Assembly (NCBI RefSeq): GCF_014696925.1
Contig: NZ_JACJQY010000027.1
Coordinates: forward strand, 1-64,000
Source of the DNA: Phormidium tenue FACHB-1050
GTDB taxonomy: Bacteria; Cyanobacteriota; Cyanobacteriia; Pseudanabaenales; Pseudanabaenaceae
Length of the DNA: 64,000 nt
Reading direction: 5' to 3'
Position 1 is the stretch's first letter. Each line of letters starts with the position of its first letter. Position numbers and translations under genes: made by a program. The notes under the pieces are model-generated. The model did not search any database. It was not told where the DNA came from and was given only the letters and a program-made list of their open reading frames with translations. Shown here one piece after another: positions 9,281 through 18,382 of this stretch.

Positions 9281-9604
9281 TTATAGATATTTATCTAAGG
9301 TTTTACTAAACTCATCATAGGTCTTGACTCCAATCATCGTCTCCACCAATTCTCCATTTTTAAAGAATAGGACAGCGGGGATGCTCTTCAGTCCAAATTC
9401 CTTAGCTAAGGGTTTATTTCCATCAATGTCTAATTTCATGACTTGCGCGCGATCGCTATAATTCGCAGCAAGTTGATCGATAAATGGAGCAATGACCTTG
9501 CAAGGACCACACCAAGTTGCCGTACAGTCCACGACAAGCAGAGAGGTATTTGCACGTAAGGTTTCAAATTCAGTTTGGTCTTGGATAAAAACTGCTGTAC
9601 TCAT
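9281..9604 (-). CDS. trxA: Thioredoxin
   Basis: This 107-residue protein is a complete thioredoxin with the WCGPCK active site (near residue 31), the cis-proline segment KSIPAVLFF and normal family length. It reduces disulfides in cytosolic targets. The start ATG is at 9604. It stands alone, with no operon partner on the same strand, and nothing about it is unusual. Confidence 0.95.
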   Translation of the reverse strand: MSTAVFIQDQTEFETLRANTSLLVVDCTATWCGPCKVIAPFIDQLAANYSDRAQVMKLDIDGNKPLAKEFGLKSIPAVLFFKNGELVETMIGVKTYDEFSKTLDKYL

Positions 9605-9790
9605 AATTTATTTTTATTGCTTTTTATTATTTTTAGAGGAAAGATAGATTAAGACAGGTTAATATTGTGTCAGAAAGTGGGTTAAACTAAGGTCTCAAAG
9701 GGGGAATAGAAGCTTTAGATGGCATTATTCAGTATTGTCACATTTTCATGAGTGCAATAAATTTATTTTAATTATTTGATTTTTATAGCC

Positions 9791-10177
9791 ATGACAGAAA
9801 ACGGGTTAGAAGGACTGTCTGTTTGGGAAAGACTAGAACGTGGTAGACGCGCTAAGGCTGCATCAGGGGGATATGCAGGTTATGGTTCGCCTGCTTTTGG
9901 CCAACGATCGCTGGATGGAGAGTTGGTGGAAGATCCTGAAGAGGTTCAAGTAGTTGAACTAATTCGCCGCCACCACAAATCAGGCAAGTCATTACAGAAG
10001 ATCGCTGACTGGTTAAACCAACAGGGCTACACCACTAAACGAGGACAAACATGGAAGCGGATTTCTGTAAAGCGAGTTTTAGATCGACTTTATGGAAAAA
10101 CCTCCAGAATTTCTGAAGTCTCAACTCAAACTGATAAACAATCCTGTCAGTCAAACATCGATTTACCACTATCATAG
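9791..10177 (+). CDS. Recombinase-domain protein lacking catalytic domain
   Basis: This 128-residue protein matches the middle Recombinase domain of large serine recombinases: GYGSPAFGQRSLDGELVEDPEEVQVVELIRRHH, then KSLQKIADWLNQQGYTTKRGQTW. The N-terminal resolvase domain with its catalytic serine is absent, and there is no C-terminal zinc-ribbon or coiled coil. It therefore cannot cut DNA and may bind DNA through a helix-turn-helix. The ATG at 9791 is preferred over the in-frame TTG at 9776. It may be a domesticated DNA-binding protein or the remains of a mobile element. Confidence 0.75.
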   Translation: MTENGLEGLSVWERLERGRRAKAASGGYAGYGSPAFGQRSLDGELVEDPEEVQVVELIRRHHKSGKSLQKIADWLNQQGYTTKRGQTWKRISVKRVLDRLYGKTSRISEVSTQTDKQSCQSNIDLPLS

Positions 10178-10259
10178 TATAAACTATACGCAGGTGCAAG
10201 CTTGCCAGTTTTATTGTAACATCTGTGTATAATATACCGAGACAGGCTTAAATTCAATA

Positions 10260-10350
10260 TAGCGTTTATCAGTCTAATGAAGTAAGGGTTTGTTTTCCCT
10301 CCGAAGGCGGGGAAACAAACCTTTGTACCTCTCTTGCTCGAAAAACGCTA
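10260..10350. repeat. Family A hairpin element
   Basis: The element begins TAGCGTTT and ends AAACGCTA, flanked by TA on both sides. Its core hairpin pairs GGTTTGTTTTCCC with GGGAAACAAACC around a CCGAAGG loop. The core sequence is unlike that of other family A copies, although the end architecture matches. Confidence 0.7.
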
Positions 10351-10450
10351 TATAAACAATGACCTCAGCATGGTTAAAGCCCCCAAACTATCCCTGTGTC
10401 AACGTTACACAGAAATCTAGATTTTTTTAGGCGTATACATAGCTACTTAT

Positions 10451-11734
10451 TTGACAGCCGATCCGATCGCAATTAATTTGACCATGCAATTCGACACTCC
10501 CCTTGATTGGATTCCTAGTTTAACTAGCGTAATTGAATATTCTCCTTTGATCGTGACACCACAGACACTTCTAGTTGATGCGATCACGATGATTAGTCAA
10601 GCACATTATCCTAGTTGTTCTCTACTTAATTCAGATATTTCCGAATCCCAATCTGACCTATTAAATTCATGTTCTCAGTTAACCCAACTTGAGGTCAGAA
10701 CAAGTTGCGTTTTGGTTAAGCAAGATCAGGATTTAGTTGGCATTTTAACGGCACGAGACGTAGTGAGACTGACTGCCCAAGAAGTTGACTTTCAAAATGC
10801 TACGGTTGGGGACTTCATGACCACACCAATAGTCACAATGCCACAACGATCCGTAGGAGATATATTTGCTGCATTATTTTTATTTCGCCGTTACCAAATT
10901 CGACATTTGCCTCTAGTAGATGATCAAGGAGATTTGATCGGCGTGATTTCCCATGAGGGCATTCAGCATATTCTTCGTCCTGCCAATCTTCTTCGCTTTC
11001 GGCGTGTAGCCGATGTAATGACTACTCAGGTAATCTATACATCTATAGATACTCCAGTTTTAGATCTAGCCTATTTAATGTCAAAGCATCGCGTTAGCTG
11101 TGTGGTCATCACTCAGACCGATGAAGAAGATAATCAACGTCCTGTGGGAATTGTTACTGAGCGAGATATTGTCCAGTTCCACGCATTTCAAATTAATCTA
11201 GCCACTACACAGGCGCAAACGGTGATGAGTTCGCCACTGTTTTTACTCAGTCCCGAAGATTCATTGTGGACAGCCCATCAAGAAATGAAAAAACGTCGAG
11301 TCGGTCGAATGGTCGTCTCATGGAATTGGGGACAAAGCTTAGGAATCGTTACCCAAACGAGTTTATTAAAGATATTTGACCCGATGGAAATGTACGGCGT
11401 AATTGAGAATATGCAAAAGACAATTCAACAACTACAGACCGAATCTCCAGAATCTACTGAAACAGTTGCGCCTATCGTTAACAACCAATCAAAATCTCTG
11501 TCTAGTACGCCTGTTGTGAGTTCAATGGATCGTACCGATTCAGTAATAGCTCGTGTCTATACAACGATTCAACAGTTGATCAATAATTTTGATTTATCAA
11601 ATGAAGAAATGCGATCGCAACTTAATGCAGTTCTAGATGATCTCCAACCTTTGAAACCATCATCTTTGACTGCTATCCCCGAAAAAGAAAATGAAAAGAA
11701 TTTTCCTCCTTTACAATCTAGTATATTGTTTTAG
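10451..11734 (+). CDS. Multi-CBS-domain protein
   Basis: Four CBS motifs are visible across about 330 residues, including LVGILTARDVVRL, DLIGVISHEGI, PVGIVTERDIVQF and SLGIVTQTSLL. CBS pairs bind adenosine nucleotides and act as energy or ligand sensors. Similar N-terminal modules occur in cyanobacterial CBS/PAS histidine kinases, but here no kinase follows, and the C-terminal 90 residues look unstructured. The reading frame opens at a TTG at 10451. The ATG at 10484 (MQFDTPLDWIPSL) is an equally plausible start. The protein is cytosolic, and its partner is unknown. Confidence 0.85.
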   Translation: MTADPIAINLTMQFDTPLDWIPSLTSVIEYSPLIVTPQTLLVDAITMISQAHYPSCSLLNSDISESQSDLLNSCSQLTQLEVRTSCVLVKQDQDLVGILTARDVVRLTAQEVDFQNATVGDFMTTPIVTMPQRSVGDIFAALFLFRRYQIRHLPLVDDQGDLIGVISHEGIQHILRPANLLRFRRVADVMTTQVIYTSIDTPVLDLAYLMSKHRVSCVVITQTDEEDNQRPVGIVTERDIVQFHAFQINLATTQAQTVMSSPLFLLSPEDSLWTAHQEMKKRRVGRMVVSWNWGQSLGIVTQTSLLKIFDPMEMYGVIENMQKTIQQLQTESPESTETVAPIVNNQSKSLSSTPVVSSMDRTDSVIARVYTTIQQLINNFDLSNEEMRSQLNAVLDDLQPLKPSSLTAIPEKENEKNFPPLQSSILF

Positions 11735-11825
11735 AGACTCCGCCGTAAAACAAGGAACCAAATTTTTGATGGCGCAACAAAGCCGCACTATCAAAAATCC
11801 GTTCCCTATTAAATTGCAGAATCCT
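11734..11825. repeat. Family B hairpin element
   Basis: An imperfect hairpin pairs GGAACCAAATTTTTGATGGCGC with a right arm of TATCAAAAATCCGTTCC. In reverse complement it aligns along its length with the element at 26748-26840, including the outer parts CTGCAATTTAA and TTTTACGG. It follows the CBS gene stop and may act as a terminator. Confidence 0.65.
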
Positions 11826-11844
11826 AGACTATGTAGGAATGCCA

Positions 11845-12300
11845 ATGTATAACTACTTTTTATTGGGCGCGATCGCCTTGCCCCTATATTTTTCATTAGC
11901 TCAAGCAGCGATCGCTGATCCTGTTAGCCAATTGCTAAAAACTAGAGCTTGCCCAGAATGTGAGTTAAGTAATGCTAATCTCTCTGAGGCTAAACTTAAC
12001 GGTGCAAATCTGAGCTTAGCAAAAATGCGGGCTGCCGATTTGCGTAAGGCTAATTTGATTGGCGCAAATTTGATCGGTGCTTATTTAAAGGATGCCAACT
12101 TTCAGGACGCAAATCTGCGCTGGGCAAACTTCACTAATGCTGACTTAGAGAATGTGGACTTTCGAGGCGCAGACTTGCGGGGAGCCAAGTTTAATGCGGC
12201 TTTATTAAAAGATATTAATTCTCAAAAAAGCATCTTTTGTCGCACGATTATGTCGGACGGTAAGCTGAATAATCGCGATTGTCGATTGTCAGGTGATTAG
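11845..12300 (+). CDS. Exported pentapeptide-repeat protein
   Basis: A short hydrophobic signal segment (FLLGAIALPLYFSLAQAAIA) precedes a C-x-x-C pair in CPECELSNA. About 16 pentapeptide repeats of the A(D/N)Lxx type follow (NLSEAKLNGANLSLAKMRAADL). Pentapeptide repeats form a right-handed square beta-helix. The start at 11845 is chosen because AGGA lies six bases upstream. The ATG at 11839 has none at workable spacing. Its N-terminus resembles that of the larger pentapeptide protein at 18373. It converges on the DUF6760 frame, overlapping it by four bases. Function is unknown, and the location is likely periplasm or thylakoid lumen. Confidence 0.85.
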   Translation: MYNYFLLGAIALPLYFSLAQAAIADPVSQLLKTRACPECELSNANLSEAKLNGANLSLAKMRAADLRKANLIGANLIGAYLKDANFQDANLRWANFTNADLENVDFRGADLRGAKFNAALLKDINSQKSIFCRTIMSDGKLNNRDCRLSGD

Positions 12301-12440
12301 CGTAGGCGCATAATCTCACTGACCCAACGCAAGCGTTCGGCATGGGTGAGGTTGAGAACGTCATCCCTCGACCAATGGAAGTAAAAAGCAATGAAGGCTA
12401 CCTCCTCGTACAACCGTTCCGAAGGGTAGCCTATAACTCC
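12297..12440 (-). CDS. DUF6760-type CIS protein, probably made by frameshift
   Basis: These 47 codons encode GVIGYPSERLYEEVAF..HWSRDDVLNLTHAERLRWV, which I recognise as the small DUF6760 family found in extracellular contractile injection system loci. No ATG or GTG opens this frame, and the only TTG would remove the conserved GYPSER. The frame overlaps the end of the upstream tail-assembly chaperone gene and is its -1 frame. A five-G run lies exactly at the join. The likely product is a fusion of about 147 residues made by -1 ribosomal frameshifting. Loss of a start codon (a pseudogene) is the alternative. Confidence 0.65.
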   Translation of the reverse strand, partial: GVIGYPSERLYEEVAFIAFYFHWSRDDVLNLTHAERLRWVSEIMRLR

Positions 12441-12739
12441 CCCGCTGTATTTAAGTTCTGGGGTTGTAAACTTCCAAATAGATTTTGTAAATAGAGAAAG
12501 TCTGGCAAAAATAGTTGCTCTAGTTGTTGGGCTGTAACTCTATTTAAAGTACCTAATTTAGCGATCGCTTGCACCAACAATAAAAAGACAAGATCAGTAT
12601 CGGGATTACGTCTAGACAAATCCTGAACGATCATCTCATCTTTGGCAGTCAACAGTTTCATTTTGCCCTGATTATGCACTTCTCCGTTAGCATCAATTAA
12701 CCCTTTGGGCAACGTAAAGTCAAATTCTTCAACGATCAT
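12431..12739 (-). CDS. Tail-assembly chaperone (Mu gp41-like)
   Basis: This 102-residue protein resembles the Mu gp41/phage tail-assembly-chaperone family: FTLPKGLIDANGEVHNQGKM, then a helical region ending LEQLFLPDFLYLQNLFG. In tailed phages such chaperones coat the tape-measure protein, and they are often extended by a programmed -1 frameshift. Here the next gene, a DUF6760 ORF, lies in the -1 frame without its own start. Together with the AAA+ ATPase at 16382 this points to a contractile injection system. Sheath, tube and baseplate genes are not in the window. Confidence 0.75.
   Translation of the reverse strand: MIVEEFDFTLPKGLIDANGEVHNQGKMKLLTAKDEMIVQDLSRRNPDTDLVFLLLVQAIAKLGTLNRVTAQQLEQLFLPDFLYLQNLFGSLQPQNLNTAGEL
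12439..12443 (-). promoter_or_regulatory. Candidate -1 frameshift site (G5 run)
   Basis: On the minus strand the chaperone frame reads GCG GGG GAG TTA TAG. Slipping back one base on GGG gives GGG then GGA GTT ATA GGC TAC, that is G-V-I-G-Y, the conserved beginning of the DUF6760 segment. The site is three codons before the chaperone stop. The heptamer G GGG GAG is not a perfect X XXY YYZ site, so slippage would rely on P-site re-pairing. Confidence 0.5.
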
Positions 12740-12764
12740 AATTAATTTCAGTAGGTTTTCTTCT

Positions 12765-12789
12765 CCCCTCTCCTTTGCAAGGAGAGGGG
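12765..12789. repeat. C/G-rich hairpin CCCCTCTCCTT
   Basis: The sequence CCCCTCTCCTT, loop TGC, AAGGAGAGGGG forms an 11-bp stem, and related text (GGGGGTGAGG) follows. Similar tracts are common dispersed repeats in cyanobacterial genomes. It lies between the 969-residue protein gene and the chaperone gene. Confidence 0.6.
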
Positions 12790-12831
12790 GCAGGGGGTGA
12801 GGTTTTCTTCCTTTGTAAGGGGGAAGGTATT

Positions 12832-15741
12832 TTATTTTTGGCTTGGTGGAACCTCCGAAGGGGTGAGGATACCGCCAGATCGCTGATTTGGTGATGTGTT
12901 TGGAATTAACGGAGAGTCAATCTCAGGAACATCGGGAGGCAAAGCGATCGGAGGAGTTTCTTCAGGCTTAGGAGCAGGTGGTGGCGCGATCGTTTGGATA
13001 ATGAAGGAGCGCATAATCATCTGTCCATCAGGATTGGTAACTCTTAAGATATAGGTTACTTCTGCGGACTTGGGACTTAAAGGCAAGGCTAACTGTCCCA
13101 CAGCAGCAACATTTCCAGGAGCAGGAAGCAGATCGATTTTTGCCGCAGCCGAAGCTTCGATTTTCCAAGATAAAGTGAGAATGGTGGGAATATCGGGATT
13201 GAGATTGAAGGAATATTGGGGTAATGCATCCTGTCCATTTACCTTCAGTTCGAGAATCTTGGCGGGATATGGTGCGATTTTGGTAATCTCAGTTTTTTTA
13301 GTAACTGGAACTGCCTTAGGATCAACGGGTGGCTTGCTCGGCACGATCGCTAACTCGAAAATGTAATTACCTGAAGCCTTGGCTTCAGTTGGCACATTTT
13401 TACAAATCATTTGATCATTGGAAATAGTGCAGTAGGGACGTAGCGATCGCGGTAAGCCCTCAGTGAATACAAAACGCAATGGTGGACTCTTGACTTCACC
13501 TTCAGGGGATCTGCCCACAAGGGTTAATTCCCTAACTTGGCTAGTGTTAGATATGCTCCAATTGAGTCGAACTTCGTTATCAAGATCGGGCTTAGGTCTC
13601 ACTATTCTTGGTTTGGCAGCACCTTGAGCTATCCCCACGGCTGTAAAAAACACCTGTTTTTCCAAAGCGATCGCGATCGAACTTGGCTCTGTAAAATTAG
13701 GAGTTTTAGCAACATTTTCAGGTTTAGGCTCGGTTGGGGCAGGAGTTGCAGGAACCGCAGGAACAATTCCCGATGGAGCAGCTTGGACAGGCGCAGGTGC
13801 AATGGTTGGTAAAACTGGCTTGGATTCTGTGTAGAGAGGCTTAGTTGAGGCAAACTCCAAAATCTCAGCCTGTGGAACTGGCTCTACTAAAATCTTGGTG
13901 GTTTTAACCAAGGGAATAGTGCGTGTTTTCGGATTTTTCGATGATAGATTCATCTGAAAAATATACTCACTAGGCTTACGCGCATCGGTTGGCACGTTTT
14001 GACACAATAATTCGCGATCAATCACACAATAGTCTTTTAATTCTGGAGGAATCCCCTTGCTAAAGTTATAAACTACAGGCTGACTGAGGAGTTTCTCATC
14101 AGTTGAAAGTCCCTCCACTCTGATTTCTCGTAACAACTCAGGATAGGTGATTCGCCAACGTAAGCGAATTGCTTCATTAGAAACTTCTCTATAGGTGGAT
14201 GCCTCGGATGTGAACTCAATCGCCTGCGGCACATCGGGTGGTCTGAAGAAGAACCACCAAATCAAAAAGATAATGGTTCCAATTAAACCCAAAATACCAA
14301 TAATCAGTAAAACAAATTGCCACCAAGGACGGGCTGGCAGCAATAAATTACCAAGATAGCGATCATTAGCCAGTAGTGCGCCTTGCTTATCTTCCACTTC
14401 GATGATGAAATTTAGATAGCGATCGCTTAAAAAACGTGGCTTACATTTCTTCGTAGGTTCGACTTCGATGTTGATCCTTGCCGTTCCATAGGGAGAAATT
14501 TTAATTTCTTCATTGGACAAGGTATAGAGCAACAATCCATCTTGTTCAGGGTTACTAGTTCTAAGTATTAATTCACGAGCAATGTTGCCATTACTTTTGA
14601 AGCGCATTTCATAAAGGGAAGGTCGTTTGGCTACCCTAGTCAGCAATGTCACTAGTTGAATATCTAGTTGATAGGTTGGCAGAATCTCAAAATAAGCAAT
14701 ATCTAATAAGGTTAAGTCAGGATTGTTATCTGAATGAACGCGAATTGTTGGTGCATAAATTCCCGCCCAAACATCTAAGGGCGGCTTGAAAATTATCGTG
14801 ACTTGTCCTTGGGTATCAGGATTAAGTGGTAAACCTTCTGCGGCTTCGACCACACCCACAAGCGCTAAGCCTTCGGGATAGTAAATTGAGACCCATTTCG
14901 GATCGAGATCGGGAACTGTAACCCGAAAGCGATCGACTCGTTCGGAACGATTAGAGACGGAAATGAGAACTTGCCAGATCTCACCCGATCGCATCGGATG
15001 GGGATTGTCAGATGAGGTGCGCGGCAGAGTGACAAAAGTAGGATCATTGACTCTTACTACTTCTTGGATTGAAGGGAGAACAATAACCTTACCCTTGTAC
15101 TGGATTGGGGTATGTTCTGGATAATGCTGAGGCGCATCAATAATTAAGGTGTAGTTATGTTCATCGGGGAAAGTCGTCGGTGGTACTTGAATCAGGAATA
15201 CGACTTCGCAGCTTTGCCCCACACTCAGAGCCAAGCTCTCTGACGGAAAAGCACACCAAGGATAAATCGAGCTAGAGTCTTGATCAAGCGCCACACTGAT
15301 TACAGCACTGCGATCGCCTTGATTGGTGACTGTGACACACAACTCAAAACTTTCGCCTGTAGTAATTGATACTGTCCCTGATGGGTTGAGAATAATTGAC
15401 AACGGTCGGACTGCCGATGAGACCGATGACATTGATTCTAAGGTTTCGTTACTTTGTTGACGACGAAAATCAATTTCGTAGTAGGTAATACCCTGTATCT
15501 GGCGTGCTTCAACAAAGCCTTGGCTGATTAAATCTGTAACCTCAGCACGGGTCTCTTCTATTTCCGCTTCAATATAAGCAGCGATCGCTTCCAACGTGGA
15601 CTGGCGTTGGCGCATAATCCAATTAATAATTTGTTGTTGCCGCGTGGATAGGGTCAATATATCCACCATATTCATTCCTGCGTTCTGCTCGGTGGCGCTG
15701 TTATCGGCGTTTGAGGCAAATATGGTTGGTTCACTCCTCAT
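12832..15741 (-). CDS. Large one-pass membrane protein with winged-helix N-terminus
   Basis: This is a 969-residue protein. Residues about 27-90 look like a winged helix (TRQQQIINWIMRQRQSTLEA through ISQGFVEARQI). Several immunoglobulin-like or CARDB-like beta domains follow, to about residue 465. A single membrane segment (FVLLIIGILGLIGTIIFLIW) lies at about 470-498. Two or three further beta domains follow, with a proline-rich linker and tail. The layout resembles COG1470-type proteins. It is encoded just upstream of the tail chaperone on the same strand, so a role in anchoring a contractile injection system to membrane is possible, but that is inference. I do not recognise a named family. 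Confidence 0.7.
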   Translation of the reverse strand: MRSEPTIFASNADNSATEQNAGMNMVDILTLSTRQQQIINWIMRQRQSTLEAIAAYIEAEIEETRAEVTDLISQGFVEARQIQGITYYEIDFRRQQSNETLESMSSVSSAVRPLSIILNPSGTVSITTGESFELCVTVTNQGDRSAVISVALDQDSSSIYPWCAFPSESLALSVGQSCEVVFLIQVPPTTFPDEHNYTLIIDAPQHYPEHTPIQYKGKVIVLPSIQEVVRVNDPTFVTLPRTSSDNPHPMRSGEIWQVLISVSNRSERVDRFRVTVPDLDPKWVSIYYPEGLALVGVVEAAEGLPLNPDTQGQVTIIFKPPLDVWAGIYAPTIRVHSDNNPDLTLLDIAYFEILPTYQLDIQLVTLLTRVAKRPSLYEMRFKSNGNIARELILRTSNPEQDGLLLYTLSNEEIKISPYGTARINIEVEPTKKCKPRFLSDRYLNFIIEVEDKQGALLANDRYLGNLLLPARPWWQFVLLIIGILGLIGTIIFLIWWFFFRPPDVPQAIEFTSEASTYREVSNEAIRLRWRITYPELLREIRVEGLSTDEKLLSQPVVYNFSKGIPPELKDYCVIDRELLCQNVPTDARKPSEYIFQMNLSSKNPKTRTIPLVKTTKILVEPVPQAEILEFASTKPLYTESKPVLPTIAPAPVQAAPSGIVPAVPATPAPTEPKPENVAKTPNFTEPSSIAIALEKQVFFTAVGIAQGAAKPRIVRPKPDLDNEVRLNWSISNTSQVRELTLVGRSPEGEVKSPPLRFVFTEGLPRSLRPYCTISNDQMICKNVPTEAKASGNYIFELAIVPSKPPVDPKAVPVTKKTEITKIAPYPAKILELKVNGQDALPQYSFNLNPDIPTILTLSWKIEASAAAKIDLLPAPGNVAAVGQLALPLSPKSAEVTYILRVTNPDGQMIMRSFIIQTIAPPPAPKPEETPPIALPPDVPEIDSPLIPNTSPNQRSGGILTPSEVPPSQK

Positions 15742-15855
15742 ATTGTGCAGGATCTTTTATGAATAGGACAGTGGTTATATTAAGGATACAACCCAATGCA
15801 TTCTGAAAAGTTTAAGTAATGACAAATTGTCAAATTAGGTCAAATTGATGGGAGG

Positions 15856-15986
15856 CAGCAATTCTCAGTATGAAACCGATTTTGGCATTTCCAGCGCCGA
15901 AGGCGCTGGAAATGCCAAAATCGGTTTTTTGAAAGCCCGCCAACGGCGGGCTCTCAAAAAACCGATTTTTATAATGAGAATTGCTG
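15856..15986. mobile_element. Family C element with 9-bp target duplication
   Basis: This 131-bp element has inverted ends CAGCAATTCTCA and TGAGAATTGCTG. It is flanked by a perfect 9-bp direct repeat, GATGGGAGG, at 15847-15855 and 15987-15995, the mark of transposition. Inside are two hairpins: one begins AAACCGATTTTGGCATTTCC and the other is built on GCCCGCC/GGCGGGC. A second, decayed copy at 60880-61008 has the hairpins in reverse order. No gene is inside. Confidence 0.85.
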
Positions 15987-16154
15987 GATGGGAGGTGATA
16001 TGCAAAAATGATATAACCATTTACCCTTAAACAAAGCCATAATTTGCCAGAAGATTATGATGTGGAAGATCGTGATTTGCTGACAATCTATGTATAAAAA
16101 AGTCTTTTCATTAAATTAAGCAACCAGAAATCTTGCCACTGAGTAGTAACAATC

Positions 16155-16376
16155 ATGAATGAAGATGAAACTAGACAACGCCTAAATCTGGAAATGGAGA
16201 CGATGAGTGTCAATAAGCTCACAGAATTGGGAAACCTTGCCGTCTCCATGGGCTTAATTGCTGGGCATGGATTTCATGGGGGTAAATATGAGATTTTGCG
16301 ACAGGGAGAGGCGATTTTGCTACCAGTTAACGAGGCGGAAACCTATCTGGAGCAAATCATCAAAACGGTAACTTAA
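16155..16376 (+). CDS. Small conserved-looking protein upstream of CIS ATPase
   Basis: This 73-residue protein (MNEDETRQRLNLEMETMSVN..) has no signal peptide, membrane segment or motif that I recognise. Its stop is five bases before the start of the AAA+ ATPase gene, so the two almost certainly form an operon. That position suggests a partner or adaptor of the ATPase. Coding is supported by the spacing and by an intact frame beginning at ATG. Function unknown. Confidence 0.7.
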   Translation: MNEDETRQRLNLEMETMSVNKLTELGNLAVSMGLIAGHGFHGGKYEILRQGEAILLPVNEAETYLEQIIKTVT

Positions 16377-16381
16377 GAAGT

Positions 16382-18382
16382 ATGATCGTATCGCCCCATA
16401 CCACTATCACCACCAAGTGGCTCAAGCAAAGTCAACAGGATCTATTTTCAGCGATCGCCAAGATCCGCTCAACTTTAGAGCAGAAAATTGCGATAAAAAA
16501 AGGTGAGATTTTAGAAGAACCAGTTGCATCTAATCTTCTAAACCGCCAACTTGATAGTCATCTGCAACGACTATGTGAAAATTTTAGTCTTTCGGATTTT
16601 GAAAGAGATGTGCTACTGCTATGTGCAGGTATGGAATTTGATCCAAACTGGGGAATGCTTTGTGCTGAAATTGCCAATGACTCCAAACTAGCCTATCCCA
16701 CTTTTAGTCTAGCGATGTCGCTCCTAGATCATGCCGATTGGTCAGCCCTCTCTCCAGCCGCCAATTTACGTCGATGGCATTTAGTGGAAATCGGGGCAGG
16801 GATTGCGCTGACATCTAGTCCCTTGCGAATTAATGAACGGATTTTGCATTATTTAATGGGAGATCAGCATCTTGATGAACGCTTACTCAAACTGTTAGAA
16901 CCTGTAGTTGCTAATTCTGTCCAGATTGATTCTCATCAACAAATCATGAAACAGGCGATCGCTACTTGGGTAAATGCTTCTGATGATGACGGATTAGAAG
17001 TTCTACCAGTTTTGCAACTCTGTGGCGAAGATGTAGCTAGCAAAATGGCGATCGCGGTTAATGTTTGTCTAGATCTAGGATTAAACCTCTATAAAATACC
17101 TGCCAGCCTGCTGCCCCATGATTTAAGTAATCTTCAGCTTATTGCTCAGCTATGCGATCGCGAATATACGCTGAATGAAATGGCGCTACTACTGGACTGC
17201 GATCGCGATGAAGCTCCTAATCAAAATCAAGATATGGCGATCGGCTATCTGACCGAAATTCTGCGATGTCCGATGATTATTAGCAGTCAAACCCGTCGCC
17301 GCCAACACCAACGGACAATCATCACCTTTGATGTGCAATCTCCTTCCATTAATGAGCAGCAAACACTGTGGGAAGAATCTCTACGCGATCTAGATATCGA
17401 CACCAAAGATTCACTCAATGGTTCCATTCATGAACTCGTCTCTTATTTCAATCTTTCACCCACGCATATTTACAACGCTTCTCTCAAAGCCAAAAGCTCA
17501 CACCATCTACAATCCAACCACACCTTCCATCAAACACTTTGGAATGCCTGCCGCGCTCAATCACGTCCCCGACTCAATGAACTTGCTCAAAGCGTGGAAA
17601 CAACTGCGACTTGGGACGATCTGATTTTGCCATCTAAGGAAAAACTTGTGCTGCATGACATTGCCGCCCATGTACGTCAACGCTTAACGGTCTATGAAAA
17701 ATGGGGATTTGCTGGCAGAAGTCGGCGCGGATTGGGAATTAGCGCTCTGTTTGCAGGTACAAGCGGCACTGGTAAAACGATGGCGGCGGAAGTTTTGGGC
17801 AATGAATTACAGCTTGATGTCTATCGGATTGATCTCAGTTCAGTAATCGATAAGTATATTGGTGAAACCGAGAAAAATCTCAAACGTATTTTTGATGCTG
17901 CGGAAGGTGGTGGCGTGATTCTCCTCTTTGATGAAGCGGATGCTCTCTTTGGCAAGCGCACCGAGGTCAAGGACAGTCACGATCGCCATGCTAATGTCGG
18001 GGTTAGCTATCTGTTACAAAGGATGGAGGCATATCGCGGCTTAGCCGTACTCACCACTAATTTGAAAAACTCCCTCGATCAAGCGTTTTTGAGACGCTTA
18101 CGTTTTGTGATTCAGTTTCCCTTTCCCGATGCGGAGCAACGTGCTGAAATTTGGCGTAGAGCTTTTCCTGAGAAAACACCCATACTGGATCTGGATTATG
18201 TGAAACTTGGTAAACTCAGTGTTGCGGGTGGTAATATTCGCAATATTGCCCTTAACTCAGCTTTTATTGCGGCGGATCACAATGAAGCTGTACAGATGAA
18301 ACATATTTTGCAAGCTGCAAAAATTGAGTATATTAAACTCGAAAAACCAATGATGGATGCGGAGATAAAAGGATGGGTATAG
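16382..18382 (+). CDS. CIS-type AAA+ ATPase
   Basis: In this 666-residue protein the first 400 residues form a variable helical domain. The AAA+ core has Walker A GTSGTGKT (459-466), Walker [16 protein letters not shown], sensor-1 [11 protein letters not shown] and an arginine finger region FLRRLRF. This is the ATPase type encoded in extracellular contractile injection system loci (Afp15/Pvc15 class), where it is thought to help particle assembly or disassembly. The gene is preceded by a 73-residue ORF and overlaps the pentapeptide gene by ten bases, which indicates one operon. The structural CIS genes are elsewhere in the genome or lost. Confidence 0.85.
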   Translation: MIVSPHTTITTKWLKQSQQDLFSAIAKIRSTLEQKIAIKKGEILEEPVASNLLNRQLDSHLQRLCENFSLSDFERDVLLLCAGMEFDPNWGMLCAEIANDSKLAYPTFSLAMSLLDHADWSALSPAANLRRWHLVEIGAGIALTSSPLRINERILHYLMGDQHLDERLLKLLEPVVANSVQIDSHQQIMKQAIATWVNASDDDGLEVLPVLQLCGEDVASKMAIAVNVCLDLGLNLYKIPASLLPHDLSNLQLIAQLCDREYTLNEMALLLDCDRDEAPNQNQDMAIGYLTEILRCPMIISSQTRRRQHQRTIITFDVQSPSINEQQTLWEESLRDLDIDTKDSLNGSIHELVSYFNLSPTHIYNASLKAKSSHHLQSNHTFHQTLWNACRAQSRPRLNELAQSVETTATWDDLILPSKEKLVLHDIAAHVRQRLTVYEKWGFAGRSRRGLGISALFAGTSGTGKTMAAEVLGNELQLDVYRIDLSSVIDKYIGETEKNLKRIFDAAEGGGVILLFDEADALFGKRTEVKDSHDRHANVGVSYLLQRMEAYRGLAVLTTNLKNSLDQAFLRRLRFVIQFPFPDAEQRAEIWRRAFPEKTPILDLDYVKLGKLSVAGGNIRNIALNSAFIAADHNEAVQMKHILQAAKIEYIKLEKPMMDAEIKGWV

